In this document: positions 57,001 through 62,849 of the stretch, piece by piece
Numbering within the stretch: the stretch's first letter is position 1
Layout of the letters: each line of letters begins with the position of its first letter
NCBI GenBank assembly: GCA_903813345.2
Contig: CAIIXF020000006.1
Span: forward strand, 38,903,936-38,967,935
Source of the DNA: Owenia fusiformis
Taxonomy: Eukaryota > Annelida > Polychaeta > Sabellida > Oweniidae
Length of the DNA stretch: 64,000 bases
Direction: 5' to 3'
Notes under the pieces: generated by a model
The model's database searches: none
Told to the model about the DNA's origin: nothing
The model's input: only the letters and a program-made list of their open reading frames with translations
Program-made: the position numbers and the translations under genes

Positions 57001-59125
57001 AATAAAAAATATATGGCCTTAAAATGCCCACTTATTGGGGCTTAGACCCAAAAATGTTTTGGGCCAAATTTATTTTCTGCCCCCTCCCCCCCCTCAGATC
57101 CGCCAGTGCTATCTGATTATACTCAAAGACAGCCATCATAGTTTTCTTTCAACACTTAAACATGTAAGACACAGCCTTATCACGGTTGAACGAAGATGGA
57201 ATATAACTAACCTGATTCACAATAAAACATGAAAGATCTGAATGTAAAACTGTTTTACCATCTGTATTGGGGAGGGAATGGGATGTAATCGGCAGCATCT
57301 AAATTTAGGCTAAAAGAGGAATGTATAAAAAGAGGAATGTAACTACCTTTAAACTTCATTTCATCAGTTCTAATTGAAAAACAGATTATATTTCTGATAA
57401 AGAGAAATTATTCTCTAAACATATTGTGTATTTCTGGATATCAATTTTTTTATTTATCAACATTGTTTCGATTGCCAATAATGCTGACTTGTCAACAATG
57501 GTAATTTGAACATATATAAACTACTGAATTGATTAATGGAAATAAATTTGAACAATGTAAAAAAAAATATTTCTGTTAAATTTTGGTGAGGCGTTTGCCT
57601 CATGCCTCGCTACACCCCTAAACATCATTATGGTATCCTTAGCAACAACTCCCTCCCAATGTCCTGGAGAGATGAGAACAGTGTTCCAACATCATCATAT
57701 ATAGCGATAATATTTACCATTCAAACTGTTTGAGATGGACTCCAAACGGTAGTACAAATGGGAAATCACATCAAGAAGAAATACCCTTTTTATGAGTTTG
57801 ATTTTATTCTTATCACTCTCAAAATAAGAGATAACACTATTACCTAATGAAGTTAATGAAACCAATTTTTCACAAAGAGTGGCATATAAAAGAATAAAAT
57901 TTGTTTATAAAAACTGTCTTTCAATCTTTTCCTCGATAATAAAATTGTAATAATCATAATTTGAGTAACTTTGAATGATGTTCAAGATACGCAACATGAA
58001 TACAAATAACAACAGGTCACCCCCCCCCTAAAAGAGTCAACAGGTGTTAGCACTTTCTACAAATAAATAAATCCATGCACTATGCATAGATTTCTTATAT
58101 GCAATAATAATGTAAAAGGCTGAACCCAGGATTATGTAACACAATGCGCAAAAGTGTCCTAATGTACTAATATAAATATTTGCACATACATGTACACAAA
58201 GGATGAAAAAGATGAATGAATGATTGACATGACATAATTAAAACATTTCAATAGTGCTTTTCTCTGTCTCAGATGCAAGGTGATGTTGTACTGCTGAAAT
58301 GGCAGTCAGAGAAAGAATTAGTACTACTGCCTAAATTCGGTCCCAAGCTGATATCTGGAAATTAGTGCAACTTTACCAACAACTGAGGGATTCCATCGGA
58401 AACTGCAGTTATTTCCTGTACTTTACCTCAGTAAAACTTCTGACACTGTTAGTATGGCACGAACCCAAAATAGCAATTTAATCCAAACCACATTTTGTGG
58501 TTTTCAGTGCAGACAGCTCAGTGTGGGCGGCCATTATCAAAGTAAAAGTTTTGTAAACTTTGAAACTTTTTTTAAAGTTTGAATACCCCTCCCTTATGTA
58601 TTATACCAGCAAAATTACTTGATATTAGGGTAGATTTATATGTTAAGCTTGAGTATACGTACCTAGATTGAGGGTAAGGTTAACCATGCTTGGATATTGC
58701 ACATTGTCCTGTAACATTGTTTCAGATTGCCACCATGTCATAGAATCAATGTTGTTGAAATCAGTCAAATATTTAGCTGGATGGGCAAGCCTTGGGTCAC
58801 TTGCATCGCAAGTAGAACAAGATTTGGTAGCTCCCGTAACACCCGTTTGTAAACAGTACTCAATTGGCCGTCCATATTCATTAGAAATACTTTTTTCGCC
58901 GCAAGTGTTTGTGGCAATGACTGGAACATTAAAAGCAGCATTCACAAATTCAGGCATGCATCTTTGCGCCCGTCCTTGCGAGTCATAACAACGACTCTTG
59001 CCTCCCTGAGCTCTGCATACATCTAGGAGTAATCCTAAAGAAACTAATCCAATTAATACTTTGAGATTCCTAATTGATCCTACCACGTTAAAAGTCCGGC
59101 AAAAGTTACTAAACTTTCGCTCCAT
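17822..59125 (-). CDS. LAMC1: Laminin subunit gamma (gamma-1 type), 25 coding exons
   Basis: All 25 exons join in frame with GT-AG introns to 1652 codons plus a TAG stop (17822-17824). Start ATG at 59123-59125. Order: signal sequence (about residues 20-39, [17 protein letters not shown]); LN domain (about 46-298, [12 protein letters not shown]..., [39 protein letters not shown] type motifs); LE repeats 1-4 and half LE5 (about 299-515); L4/laminin IV A (about 530-690); LE repeats 5-11 (about 690-1050); then CPPC and a coiled coil of about 600 residues ending with Cys-Tyr-Asn. Laminin gamma joins alpha and beta chains in the secreted heterotrimer of basement membranes; LN domains polymerise, one LE binds nidogen, and the C-terminal tail helps integrin binding. 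Human gamma-1 is slightly shorter (about 1609). The gene is convergent with ZZZ3. Gamma-1 rather than gamma-2/3 is inferred from the full LN and domain set. Confidence 0.96.
18211..18310 (-). CDS. LAMC1: LAMC1 exon 24 (coiled coil)
   Basis: Acceptor TTTCATTTTAG; donor GTGAGT at 18210. Encodes [29 protein letters not shown]. Confidence 0.93.
18920..19071 (-). repeat. 19-bp minisatellite ending at LAMC1 exon 23 donor
   Basis: Eight near-identical units of AGCTTATATGAACTAAACT (plus strand). The last one overlaps the exon by two bases, so on the minus strand each unit reads AG|GTTAGTTCATATAAGCT or AG|TTTAGT. Three of eight units keep the exact donor AGGTTAGT. Confidence 0.95.
19070..19228 (-). 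CDS. LAMC1: LAMC1 exon 23 (coiled coil)
   Basis: Acceptor ATGATTTCAG; donor GTTAGT at 19069. 53 codons, [20 protein letters not shown]. The last two exon bases and the donor are part of a 19-bp minisatellite unit. Confidence 0.92.
19275..19590 (-). repeat. Higher-order GTCTTGGGGA minisatellite
   Basis: Short units of the type CAGTTGTCTTGGGGA (about 14-18 bp) are arranged in two copies of a block of about 150 bp (about 19286-19435 and 19436-19585), each containing GGACGCCAGTTGTCATCTTG. It lies about 45 bp from the acceptor of exon 23, in intron 22. ORFs over it are repeat artefacts. Confidence 0.92.
20000..20513. mobile_element. Mariner-type non-autonomous element (GGGTGTCTCAAAAAATG)
   Basis: Terminal inverted repeats of about 90 bp start YAGGGTGTCTCAAAAAATGT and also share CCAATC, TTTTCAGACATTTTTTGCAT. 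TA flanks both ends (19998-19999 and 20514-20515). No transposase. Located in LAMC1 intron 22. Ends of this type are known from Tc1/mariner elements. Confidence 0.75.
20777..20976 (-). CDS. LAMC1: LAMC1 exon 22 (coiled coil)
   Basis: Acceptor TCTTCAATTTCAG; donor GTAAGT at 20776. Encodes [20 protein letters not shown], matching AAEEALRKIPAI of vertebrate gamma-1. Confidence 0.95.
21678..21792 (-). CDS. LAMC1: LAMC1 exon 21 (coiled coil)
   Basis: Acceptor CCTCTTTTTAG; donor GTGAGT at 21677. Encodes [20 protein letters not shown], aligned with the DQLLARADAAK region of gamma-1. Confidence 0.93.
22186..22308 (-). CDS. LAMC1: LAMC1 exon 20 (coiled coil)
   Basis: Acceptor GATGTTTTAG; donor GTAGAT at 22185. 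41 codons, [20 protein letters not shown]. Confidence 0.93.
22597..22774 (-). CDS. LAMC1: LAMC1 exon 19 (coiled coil)
   Basis: Acceptor TGTACTTCCAG; donor GTATGT at 22596. Encodes [39 protein letters not shown]; the IYA...P segment aligns with EIYASVAQLSP of vertebrate gamma-1. Confidence 0.94.
22814..23085. repeat. GGTAACCATGG minisatellite in LAMC1 intron 18
   Basis: About nine units of roughly 30 bp containing GGTAACCATGGTTATTACCT; each unit is itself nearly palindromic. One unit reads AAGGTAAGTAAT on the minus strand (about 23062-23073), a strong donor-like sequence. Confidence 0.9.
23140..23277 (-). CDS. LAMC1: LAMC1 exon 18 (coiled coil)
   Basis: Acceptor GTTTATTATAG; donor GTAAGT at 23139. 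Encodes [37 protein letters not shown]. Confidence 0.93.
23325..23490. mobile_element. Near-perfect foldback MITE
   Basis: The left half (CAATTGTTGACCTCTCCA...) is the reverse complement of the right half (...TGGAGAGGTCTACAATTG), with about 80-bp arms. It lies in LAMC1 intron 17. The flanking phrase ACACATTGATAAATGA occurs on both sides (about 23292 and 23940), suggesting a longer insertion or a duplicated flank. Confidence 0.7.
24048..24369 (-). CDS. LAMC1: LAMC1 exon 17 (coiled coil)
   Basis: Acceptor TGATGTTACAG; donor GTATGT at 24047. About 107 residues of charged heptad-repeat helix ([27 protein letters not shown]). Confidence 0.94.
24772..24963 (-). CDS. LAMC1: LAMC1 exon 16 (coiled-coil start)
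   Basis: Acceptor TTTCTCTATCAG; donor GTATGA at 24771. Encodes [20 protein letters not shown], where the CPPC cysteines form the inter-chain disulfides at the head of the coiled coil, then heptad-rich helix. Confidence 0.95.
25217..25480 (-). repeat. About 50-bp minisatellite carrying the LAMC1 exon 15 donor
   Basis: About five dimeric units of about 50 bp. On the minus strand they alternate TTGTATAGGTTGAGTATTGT and TTGTATATTTGAGTGCTGTA with ACTTCA. The first intronic unit (about 25416-25436) has TGTATAGGTGAGTA, identical to the real exon-intron junction. Confidence 0.92.
25476..25616 (-). CDS. LAMC1: LAMC1 exon 15 (LE11, last LE repeat)
   Basis: Acceptor TTTACTATTGCAG; donor GTGAGT at 25475. 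Encodes [35 protein letters not shown]. The donor region is repeated in a minisatellite just inside the intron. Confidence 0.95.
   Translation of the reverse strand, partial: PVSVTLMAPLTSSVTSSVASVLVRPTLKAPSVTDVRRTSTTSLLAV
25876..26378. mobile_element. 503-bp inverted-repeat element in LAMC1 intron 14
   Basis: Arms of about 190 bp start CTCCAGGAAAATCACTTCTA at both ends, then GATGATAAAATAATTT and GACTTTGAGAC...GATGCAAACA. Arm identity is above 90% by eye. No transposase; ORFs in both arms are mirror images of each other. No clear target duplication. Confidence 0.72.
26776..26928 (-). CDS. LAMC1: LAMC1 exon 14 (LE10)
   Basis: Acceptor TCCATTTGTAG; donor GTGTGT at 26775. Encodes [40 protein letters not shown]. 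Confidence 0.95.
27023..27168. mobile_element. 146-bp foldback MITE in LAMC1 intron 13
   Basis: TCCAGGGGGCCATTAACAGA at the left pairs with TCTGTTAATGACCCCCTGGA at the right, and GAATTCGTAAA pairs with TTTACGAATTC. Class unknown. Confidence 0.75.
27335..27493 (-). CDS. LAMC1: LAMC1 exon 13 (LE9)
   Basis: Acceptor CATTTTTTCAG; donor GTGAGT at 27334. Encodes [40 protein letters not shown]. Confidence 0.95.
27731..27843 (-). CDS. LAMC1: LAMC1 exon 12 (nidogen-binding LE, second half)
   Basis: Acceptor CTATTTTGCAG; donor GTAATG at 27730. Encodes [20 protein letters not shown], very close to the vertebrate sequence including the GFYC tyrosine, then [11 protein letters not shown]. Confidence 0.95.
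28132..28261 (-). CDS. LAMC1: LAMC1 exon 11 (LE7 end, nidogen-binding LE start)
   Basis: Acceptor CTGTATATTTTAG; donor GTAAGT at 28131. Encodes [20 protein letters not shown] and [22 protein letters not shown] (codons 28146-28166) corresponds to the nidogen-binding NIDPNAV loop of gamma-1, with Val replaced by Ile. Confidence 0.96.
28507..28692 (-). CDS. LAMC1: LAMC1 exon 10 (LE6-LE7)
   Basis: Acceptor TAACATTGTAG; donor GTATGG at 28506. Encodes [40 protein letters not shown]. Confidence 0.95.
28916..28977 (-). repeat. Tandem copy of LAMC1 exon 9 end and donor
   Basis: On the minus strand the exon end TTGTGATGTCAACACTG|GTGAGTATGAG recurs 62 bases into the intron as TTGTGATGTCAACACCA|GTGAGTAAGC, with a partial middle copy (TTGTGATGTCATCATGAGTA). 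Three units of about 31 bp, the first lying in the exon. Confidence 0.85.
28978..29202 (-). CDS. LAMC1: LAMC1 exon 9 (end of L4, second half LE5, LE6 start)
   Basis: Acceptor TCTCCTTGCAG; donor GTGAGT at 28977. Encodes [35 protein letters not shown] and [15 protein letters not shown]. The exon end and donor are partly copied in the following intron. Confidence 0.96.
29357..30502 (+). mobile_element. hAT-type DNA transposon relic in LAMC1 intron 8
   Basis: Ends TAGGGGTCAAACGG and CGTTTGACCCCTA form terminal inverted repeats, with further AACCGTG / CACGGTT motifs inside. The 8-bp direct repeat TAAACTAC flanks it exactly (29349-29356 and 30503-30510). An 8-bp duplication is the mark of hAT elements. 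It contains a BED-finger remnant but no full transposase. Confidence 0.85.
29838..30038 (+). pseudogene. BED zinc finger remnant of a hAT transposase
   Basis: 66 codons to a [19 protein letters not shown] followed by CRICREVMK matches the first half of a BED finger (aromatic, then CxxC), as at the N-terminus of hAT/ZBED transposases. The histidine half and the catalytic RNase H domain are missing, so it cannot be active alone. Confidence 0.6.
30584..30886 (-). CDS. LAMC1: LAMC1 exon 8 (L4 domain)
   Basis: Acceptor ATGATGTTGCAG; donor GTAAGT at 30583. Encodes [20 protein letters not shown]...IAP-like [13 protein letters not shown] and [16 protein letters not shown], typical of the laminin IV A module. 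Confidence 0.96.
31081..31445 (-). CDS. LAMC1: LAMC1 exon 7 (LE4, half LE5, L4 start)
   Basis: Acceptor TTGTGCTTCAG; donor GTAAGA at 31080. Encodes [12 protein letters not shown]...[27 protein letters not shown] and the first part of the L4 (laminin IV A) domain, which interrupts an LE repeat as in all gamma chains. Confidence 0.95.
31839..31956 (-). CDS. LAMC1: LAMC1 exon 6 (LE3)
   Basis: Acceptor ACTGTTTAAAG; donor GTAAAG at 31838. Encodes [20 protein letters not shown] and [16 protein letters not shown]. Confidence 0.94.
32341..32526 (-). CDS. LAMC1: LAMC1 exon 5 (LE2, start of LE3)
   Basis: Acceptor CTACTTCCAG; donor GTAACC at 32340. Encodes [36 protein letters not shown] and [10 protein letters not shown]. 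Confidence 0.95.
33139..33451. mobile_element. Tigger/pogo-type MITE with a nested MITE
   Basis: CAGTAGAACCTGTGTAAGTG at the left and CTTGGCAGGTTTTACTG at the right, flanked by TA (33137-33138 and 33452-33453). A smaller element with TAGGGAGTTTAAGCT / AGCTTAAACTCCCTA ends is nested at about 33231-33365. In LAMC1 intron 4. Confidence 0.72.
33461..33612. mobile_element. Tigger/pogo-type MITE
   Basis: CAGTGAACCTGTTATTCGAA at the left, GGGCCAGTTTTACTG at the right, TA on both sides (33459-33460 and 33613-33614). It follows the previous element after nine bases. Confidence 0.7.
34348..34427. repeat. 26-bp tandem repeat
   Basis: Three units of AGATTTATGTGGTGTATGCC plus CTCCC in LAMC1 intron 4. 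Confidence 0.88.
35691..36050. mobile_element. Two adjacent Tigger/pogo-type MITEs
   Basis: The first starts at CAGTTAAACCTGTCTTAGCC (35691) and lacks a clear right end. The second (35864-36050) has CAGTAAAACTTCTATATC and AAGACAGGTTTCACTG ends with TA on both sides. Both contain GTGTTC/GAACAC subrepeats. Confidence 0.65.
36292..36470 (-). CDS. LAMC1: LAMC1 exon 4 (LE1)
   Basis: Acceptor GTGTTTTTGCAG; donor GTAAAT at 36291. Encodes [37 protein letters not shown], a complete laminin EGF-like repeat with eight cysteines shared with the next exon. Confidence 0.95.
38338..38505. mobile_element. Tigger/pogo-type MITE
   Basis: Starts CAGTAAAACCTATCTAATCC after TA; inside GTGTTCGGATTAACAGGTGT. The right end is degraded (GTGTTCAGATATAC). 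Confidence 0.6.
38707..39006. mobile_element. Mariner-type MITE (CACTCCCCTCCATAAGTTTG) with internal tandem repeat
   Basis: CACTCCCCTCCATAAGTTTG and its inverse CAACTTATGGAGGGGAGTG form the ends, TA on both sides (38705-38706 and 39007-39008). Five copies of a 26-bp unit (AAAGATTTTCAGTTGCCAAA plus AATATC) expand the right subterminal region (38870-38985). Solo ends of the same family occur at 49107 and 62747. Confidence 0.78.
38984..39195. repeat. Tandem duplication spanning a MITE end and its flank
   Basis: About 38984-39083 (end of the MITE plus ATGTAGTTATAAGTGCTATG and about 75 bp of flank) is repeated at about 39084-39190. The duplication therefore occurred after insertion of the MITE. 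Confidence 0.8.
41198..41480. mobile_element. Tigger/pogo-type MITE split by a GGCCCGTAGCC element
   Basis: CAGTTAAACCTGTATATCAA at the left, AAGACAAGTTTACTC at the right. From about 41232 it is interrupted by GGCCCGTAGCCAGGATTTGC and G-rich sequence, a half copy of the family seen complete at 50519-50724. Confidence 0.6.
41492..41560 (-). mobile_element. LINE-like 3' tail on the minus strand
   Basis: Read on the minus strand: AT-rich sequence, then AAATAAATGAATTGAATTGA, a tandem AATTG tail like the AACAT tail at 340-362. No coding part was found upstream. Confidence 0.4.
41873..42104 (+). other. Unrecognised exon-like stretch in LAMC1 intron 3
   Basis: About 190 bp, less AT-rich than its surroundings, is open in two plus frames and one minus frame. 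A plus frame (41900-42103) has natural codon use and contains [20 protein letters not shown], ending IPFTRD-stop; a TGA lies just upstream. The minus frame contains [19 protein letters not shown] recognise neither. A decayed gene or transposon fragment is the most likely source. Confidence 0.3.
42133..42234. mobile_element. Tigger/pogo-type MITE remnant
   Basis: GTAAAGTGGAACACCTCTGT near the left, ACAAAAGTTTTACTG at the right end followed by TA. Short and internally deleted. Confidence 0.5.
45385..45470 (+). mobile_element. LINE-like 3' tail
   Basis: CATTTTTGTACATACTTTTT followed by ATAAATAAATAATAAATAAA-type tail. Similar in style to the tail at 59985-60070. No coding part identified. Confidence 0.3.
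48127..48280. mobile_element. Tigger/pogo-type MITE
   Basis: CAGTGAAACCTGTAAAGTGG and CTTTGACAGGTTTTACTG, with GTGGAACACC subrepeats. A partial duplicate of the right end (CAGGTTTTACTGTACTGTTA) lies at about 48398-48418. Confidence 0.7.
48924..49054 (-). CDS. LAMC1: LAMC1 exon 3 (end of LN domain)
   Basis: Acceptor TTTTGTTATAG; donor GTAGGA at 48923. Encodes [20 protein letters not shown] and [13 protein letters not shown], the LN C-terminus leading into LE1. Confidence 0.95.
50124..50425 (-). CDS. LAMC1: LAMC1 exon 2 (LN domain)
   Basis: Acceptor TTCTGTTTGCAG; donor GTTTGT at 50123. Residues 155-255: [53 protein letters not shown]. These are the best conserved LN motifs of gamma chains. 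Confidence 0.96.
50519..50724. mobile_element. GGCCCGTAGCCAGG MITE with G and C runs
   Basis: AGGCCCGTAGCCAGG at the left and CCAGGCTACGGGCCT at the right. Inside are G9, C13 and further C7-8 runs and GAGCACTTCTCAAGTGATTT. A diverged relative at about 44260-44410 shares the GAGCACTTCTGAAGTGATTT core, and a half copy is at 41232. Confidence 0.78.
54291..55122. mobile_element. 832-bp palindromic transposon in LAMC1 intron 1
   Basis: The two halves are near-perfect reverse complements (arms of about 400 bp). Ends are CACAGGCTGGTATCGAAA. The motif TTTGTCCGCTGTGACGGAGC occurs four times: direct at 54311 and 54674, inverse ending at 54738 and 55102. A 5-bp direct repeat GTAAT flanks it exactly (54286-54290 and 55123-55127). 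No ORF of note. A 5-bp duplication with CACA... ends would fit Transib/RAG-like elements, but that is only suggestive. Confidence 0.82.
56485..56605. repeat. AGTACA-type simple repeat
   Basis: Irregular repeats of AGTACA/GCAGTACAATATAGTACA. Non-coding. Confidence 0.75.
56952..57112. mobile_element. CCAGGGGCGG / CCGCC family MITE
   Basis: CCAGGGGCGGGTATGGGAAC at the left; CCCCCCCTCAGATCCGCCAG at the right; GGGCCC/GGGCCAAA motifs inside. Related GGGCCCAAA-rich segments lie at 47335-47575, 59405-59545 and 60120-60356. Confidence 0.5.
58663..59125 (-). CDS. LAMC1: LAMC1 exon 1 (signal peptide, LN domain start)
   Basis: ATG at 59125-59123; an in-frame TAG upstream (59146-59144) bounds the frame, so the upstream GTG codon at 59140 is not needed. 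Residues 1-154: signal sequence, then LN with [28 protein letters not shown] and TWWQSETM. Donor GTACGT at 58662. Confidence 0.94.
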
Positions 59126-59260
59126 TTTTAGCTTCTTCACAGACTAGCCTTCGCAGTGCATGCTGGGTAAAATTCCAATCAAAAGATGTCGCCCAAGTCT
59201 AATTGGTATACAGGGTGGACCAAGAAAACGTTCCAATCCGCTTGTGTAGTTCACGCGCCG
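59126..59260 (-). promoter_or_regulatory. LAMC1 5' untranslated region and probable promoter side
   Basis: Sequence directly upstream of the LAMC1 ATG. On the minus strand an in-frame stop lies seven codons upstream of the ATG. No TATA box was clearly seen, and the transcription start cannot be set from sequence. Confidence 0.35.
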
Positions 59261-60437
59261 TAAGTTGGAATTACAATGACTGGCATTCATAGGCTAATGA
59301 CTATAGAAACTTTTTATTTGAAAAAGGTTACATATTGTTTTCATTTCAATAATGGTAGTGGTAATGAAAACCTTCTACCATTTTAGATTTTAGTGTGTCC
59401 GCAATAGGATTGGGGGGGGGGGGGGCGCACCGAATAAAATTTTGGGCCTAAATCCAAAATGAATCAAATATTAATGATTTGGCCAAAAAGGCCCACTAAT
59501 TGAATTGAGGCCCAACAAAATATTTGGGCTCAAAATTTTGTCCTTGGCATGGGTTGGTTCTCTTACGGCCGCCGTCTAGTCGGACAGATTGTGAGACTGT
59601 GGTTGGTTCCTCCACTAACGTGCTTTAGTAGACTGTATACCCCGAGAGTTATACAATATGGTAGCGAGCCCCCACGCACTAGCAGTAGTGGAACGACACG
59701 AAACATTTCCAGTATGCATGGATGCCATTCACAGTGACCCAGAAGACGTTTACCCTTTCTGATACAACAATCAGATTTTTATTCAATTTATTCATTAAAC
59801 ACACTAATGAAAGTAAATTTTTACACATAATGAACTACAAATCTAACCTCAGCGACATCTCACACTTCATAACTGTATGCCTCAGAAAAAGATCTTTGTA
59901 ACCAGTATTATAGATAATAGATGATAGATAGTTATATATATAATATTTTTACATTATATAAACTGTACATTCATTTTCTTTTCATAGCATGACGATACCA
60001 TGTATGTATTTAATGTAATATGTTACTAGGTTGTGTCAATAAATAAATATAAAATATAAATATAAATACTAATAAAATGAACGCATTTATCCTCCTCAAA
60101 TAGTGGAATATGTTCATTATGAAATGTAAAAATTGAGGCCAAAATTTGGGACAAAATCAAATGCTCTCAACATAAATTGGGCAATTTAGGAAGCAAACGG
60201 GCATCACTGGGCATATTATTGTTAGTCTGATCAAGCAGATCGAGGCCCAACATTTCAAAATTCGGGCCCAAACCCGGGGGCCCAAAATCTTTTTCCAGAT
60301 AGGAGCAGATAATTTTGGCACCGCCTCTTCATTTTCAGATCCGCCCCTAAAATGCAGTGAATATCTTATATTTTACAAACGAGGTTTTTAAATTCTTAGA
60401 TTTATTTTCGTGTGACATCTATACAAGAACTGGAATA
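59261..60437. other. Non-coding stretch upstream of LAMC1
   Basis: Contains a G13 run with GGGCC-rich repeat (59405-59545), a LINE-like tail AATAAATAAATATAAAATAT (about 60040-60070) and another GGGCCCAAA segment ending AGATCCGCCCCT (60335-60352). No gene recognised. Confidence 0.45.
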
Positions 60438-60926
60438 CTGTAAAACGGGTAATTTTGACACCGGGAAATTTTAGCGATTTTTCAATATTAGGGGGTCTTA
60501 GCGCGGGAAATTTTAGCGAAATGAAGATTAATCTTTAAAATATCAAATTAGCGAAATGCATTAGAAATTTTATCATTTATGGCCGAAGAATGAATAACGG
60601 ACATGACAGAGGAATTATCAAAATGTAAGACTTCTAACGCACATGATATTGGTTCAAACTGGATGGATGGCTATTTATCCTTCAGATATTGAAAGAAACA
60701 TACGATTTAAAAATAGTTACCTTTTTCAAATTACAAACCGGAAGTCGAGCACTGAACGAAAAGCTCCTTAAATACTAGTATTCATGTAGTTTCCCGGGAA
60801 TTTACAAATTTTAGCGCCCGGTTTATTTTAACCCCGGTTTATTTTAGCAATTGAATTTTTAGCGAAACTATAGCGATCGCTAACAATCGCTAACAATTAC
60901 CCCTCGCTAACATTACCCGTTTTACA
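60438..60926. mobile_element. Mariner/Tigger-type element (CTGTAAAACGGGTAA)
   Basis: Perfect 15-bp ends CTGTAAAACGGGTAA / TTACCCGTTTTACAG, with TA on both sides (60436-60437 and 60927-60928). Subterminal regions are full of AATTTTAGCGA / TCGCTAA repeats. No transposase. Confidence 0.82.
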
Positions 60927-61118
60927 GTATCTCATCTCGGCAACTCCCTGTCAAACTTCGCACATTAGAATAGTAAAGTACCCCCGGAAGCAGATTAAGT
61001 TGAAGGGAAGGGGATTGGCTCCAATACATTTATTCCTATGCAGTTATTCCTATGGGTATTGGTCGTAGCGATTGAAAATCTGTTTTCTCCATTCTTTTAT
61101 CCTTACTTAGTTTGCACA

Positions 61119-61145
61119 TGGGCTTTCAACTTGAAAGCCCATGGT
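61119..61145. repeat. Palindrome CATGGGCTTTCAA..TTGAAAGCCCATG
   Basis: Near-perfect palindrome. Related sequences occur at 2107-2131 (GGGCTTTCAATTGAAAGCC) and 6767-6788, so it is a dispersed short family. Confidence 0.75.
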
Positions 61146-61588
61146 TTGCACAAAGCTATCTCCTGAGAGATATCTATCTAAATATGGCTATGTGCAAATA
61201 AATTAATTTTATCCCAAGTCTACACTGTCTCGCCATCTTTTATTCTTTCGCCAAACACAAATAATGGCCTACTGTCTAGATAGATGGAAAAATAGATGGC
61301 AGCACGTGTGTTTGTAGAAAATGATTGGGCCATAGTACATGGGATTGGGAGACAATTCAAGAGTCTCTTTATTTCTTGATCTACCATGTTTCTCAATTTC
61401 AAAACGACATTGGCATGTAAATACTTTATTTTATAGAGGTGTCACGGAACAAAAAATTCAGAATGGTTCGGTTCGGATCATTTGGCTTCGGAACGGAACG
61501 GTTCCGGAACAAAGTCACTGTGTGCATTATACTCTAACCTGCCCATTTATTGTAGGACAAGATATAGTCACCTCGGTCCAATATTTCA

Positions 61589-62075
61589 CTTTATTATGCA
61601 CCTCATTAAAATACTCAAATCTGATTGGTTCTTAGTTGCTTGTAATTTGGCAATACTCTGCTCTTTTCTGAAAACTGCCGGATATTTTTTTAATATCTGA
61701 CCCTTTCAAGAAAAAAGGGTCGGATATTTTTTAATGTTTTTGCAACATTCCCACTTCAGAGTTTTATTTCTTAATAACTGGAGTACTACTTAAAGCTTAC
61801 ATCTGAAACTGGCGGAAAATAGAAGAAAAATGCACTTAATCAATCACAATTACCCTTATCATTCAAAAGTTACATATAATTCTGCAAGAACGTCTCGAAT
61901 AAATAAAAATTAAATTCCCGGGGCAAATATTTTTGTCCAGTGTAGCGAATAAACTGGCCGGAAGTCGTCTGAGTAGAAAAAATAAATAAATGTCAAAATA
62001 ATGTCAACTAAACGACAGTTTAAGCCTGTACTCCAGTAAGTACTCCACTTAACTTTGATTGGGAGGTGCATAATA
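61589..62075. mobile_element. Possible MITE with TTATGCACCTC ends
   Basis: TTATTATGCACCTC (about 61588-61601) and GAGGTGCATAATAA (about 62062-62075) are inverse of each other. Inside is a GACCCTTTC...GAAAAAAGGGTC hairpin (about 61700-61720). Just upstream (61436-61520) a GGAACGGAACGGTTCCGGAAC-type tract resembles a hAT end. Confidence 0.45.
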
Positions 62076-62220
62076 AAACAAATACTGGATGATCAGGAGC
62101 TGGATATGGCCAGAATACCTATCCTCGAAAAAATATTGGGCTCGGCTGCCGCCTCGCCGAATATTTTTTCTCGAATAGGTATTCTGCCATATCCAGCTCC
62201 TGATCATCCAGTATTTGTTT
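62076..62220. repeat. 145-bp near-perfect hairpin
   Basis: Left arm AAACAAATACTGGATGATCA... is the reverse complement of the right arm ...TGATCATCCAGTATTTGTTT with only a few mismatches over about 65 bp; loop GCTCGGCTGCCGCCTCGC. It abuts the preceding element. Confidence 0.85.
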
Positions 62221-62849
62221 AATATTGCCCTTAGAAATGACGTTATTGTACTATTAACTCATCTGTTCACTCTATTCAATTAGTGAACAGTTCTGAGGAT
62301 ATTACAATATAAACATATTATTGCGAGGAACGACTGATGTACTACAAAATTGCCAAGATGTTACAATTGAACAGTTCCTATTGAATAGTGCACATTTTTA
62401 TAGATCTAATGGTAAAAACAGTAATCAAACAAACAGAGATCTGAATGTAACAAATTGAAATTGATATGTAAAAATGTAAATAATCTATTTGTTGCATGAT
62501 TACATGTTATAATTGCAATTGCAGACCTCAAAAGAGATAATTTGTGCCATTCAGGCCATACCTGCTGAAGAATGCATTTGGCTCGTTGACAACTGTGTAG
62601 GTTTGACTACAGCGTGATATTGCCCAATCTTGAAGTATGTTGTTCAAAGTGCTGTAAAATTGTGAATATCGGTCTGATGGTCATGAAATATGGTAGGGTG
62701 GTAGGAACGCGAATGATAATTTCCTAAAATGACAAAGATATATACACACTTCCCTCCATAAGCTTGGCAACCTTTGCTCCTCCACTGAACTACGTATTAA
62801 AGCCTCTTTACCTTTGAATTTTTATTTACTTAACCTGGGATGAATATAC

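Larger units (their letters stand above)
50426..58662 (-). other. LAMC1 intron 1 (8.2 kb)
   Basis: No nested gene found. It holds the 832-bp palindromic element (54291-55122), a GGCCCGTAGCC MITE (50519-50724), a CCGCCCC-family MITE (56952-57112), an AGTACA simple repeat (56485-56605) and several G or C runs of ten or more (about 51678, 52743, 52909, 53668, 55738, 58021). Confidence 0.6.

Noticed and set aside
59138-59140. GTG as the LAMC1 start codon
   Set aside because: An ATG in the same frame five codons downstream (59125) gives a normal signal peptide; eukaryotic initiation at GTG is not needed.
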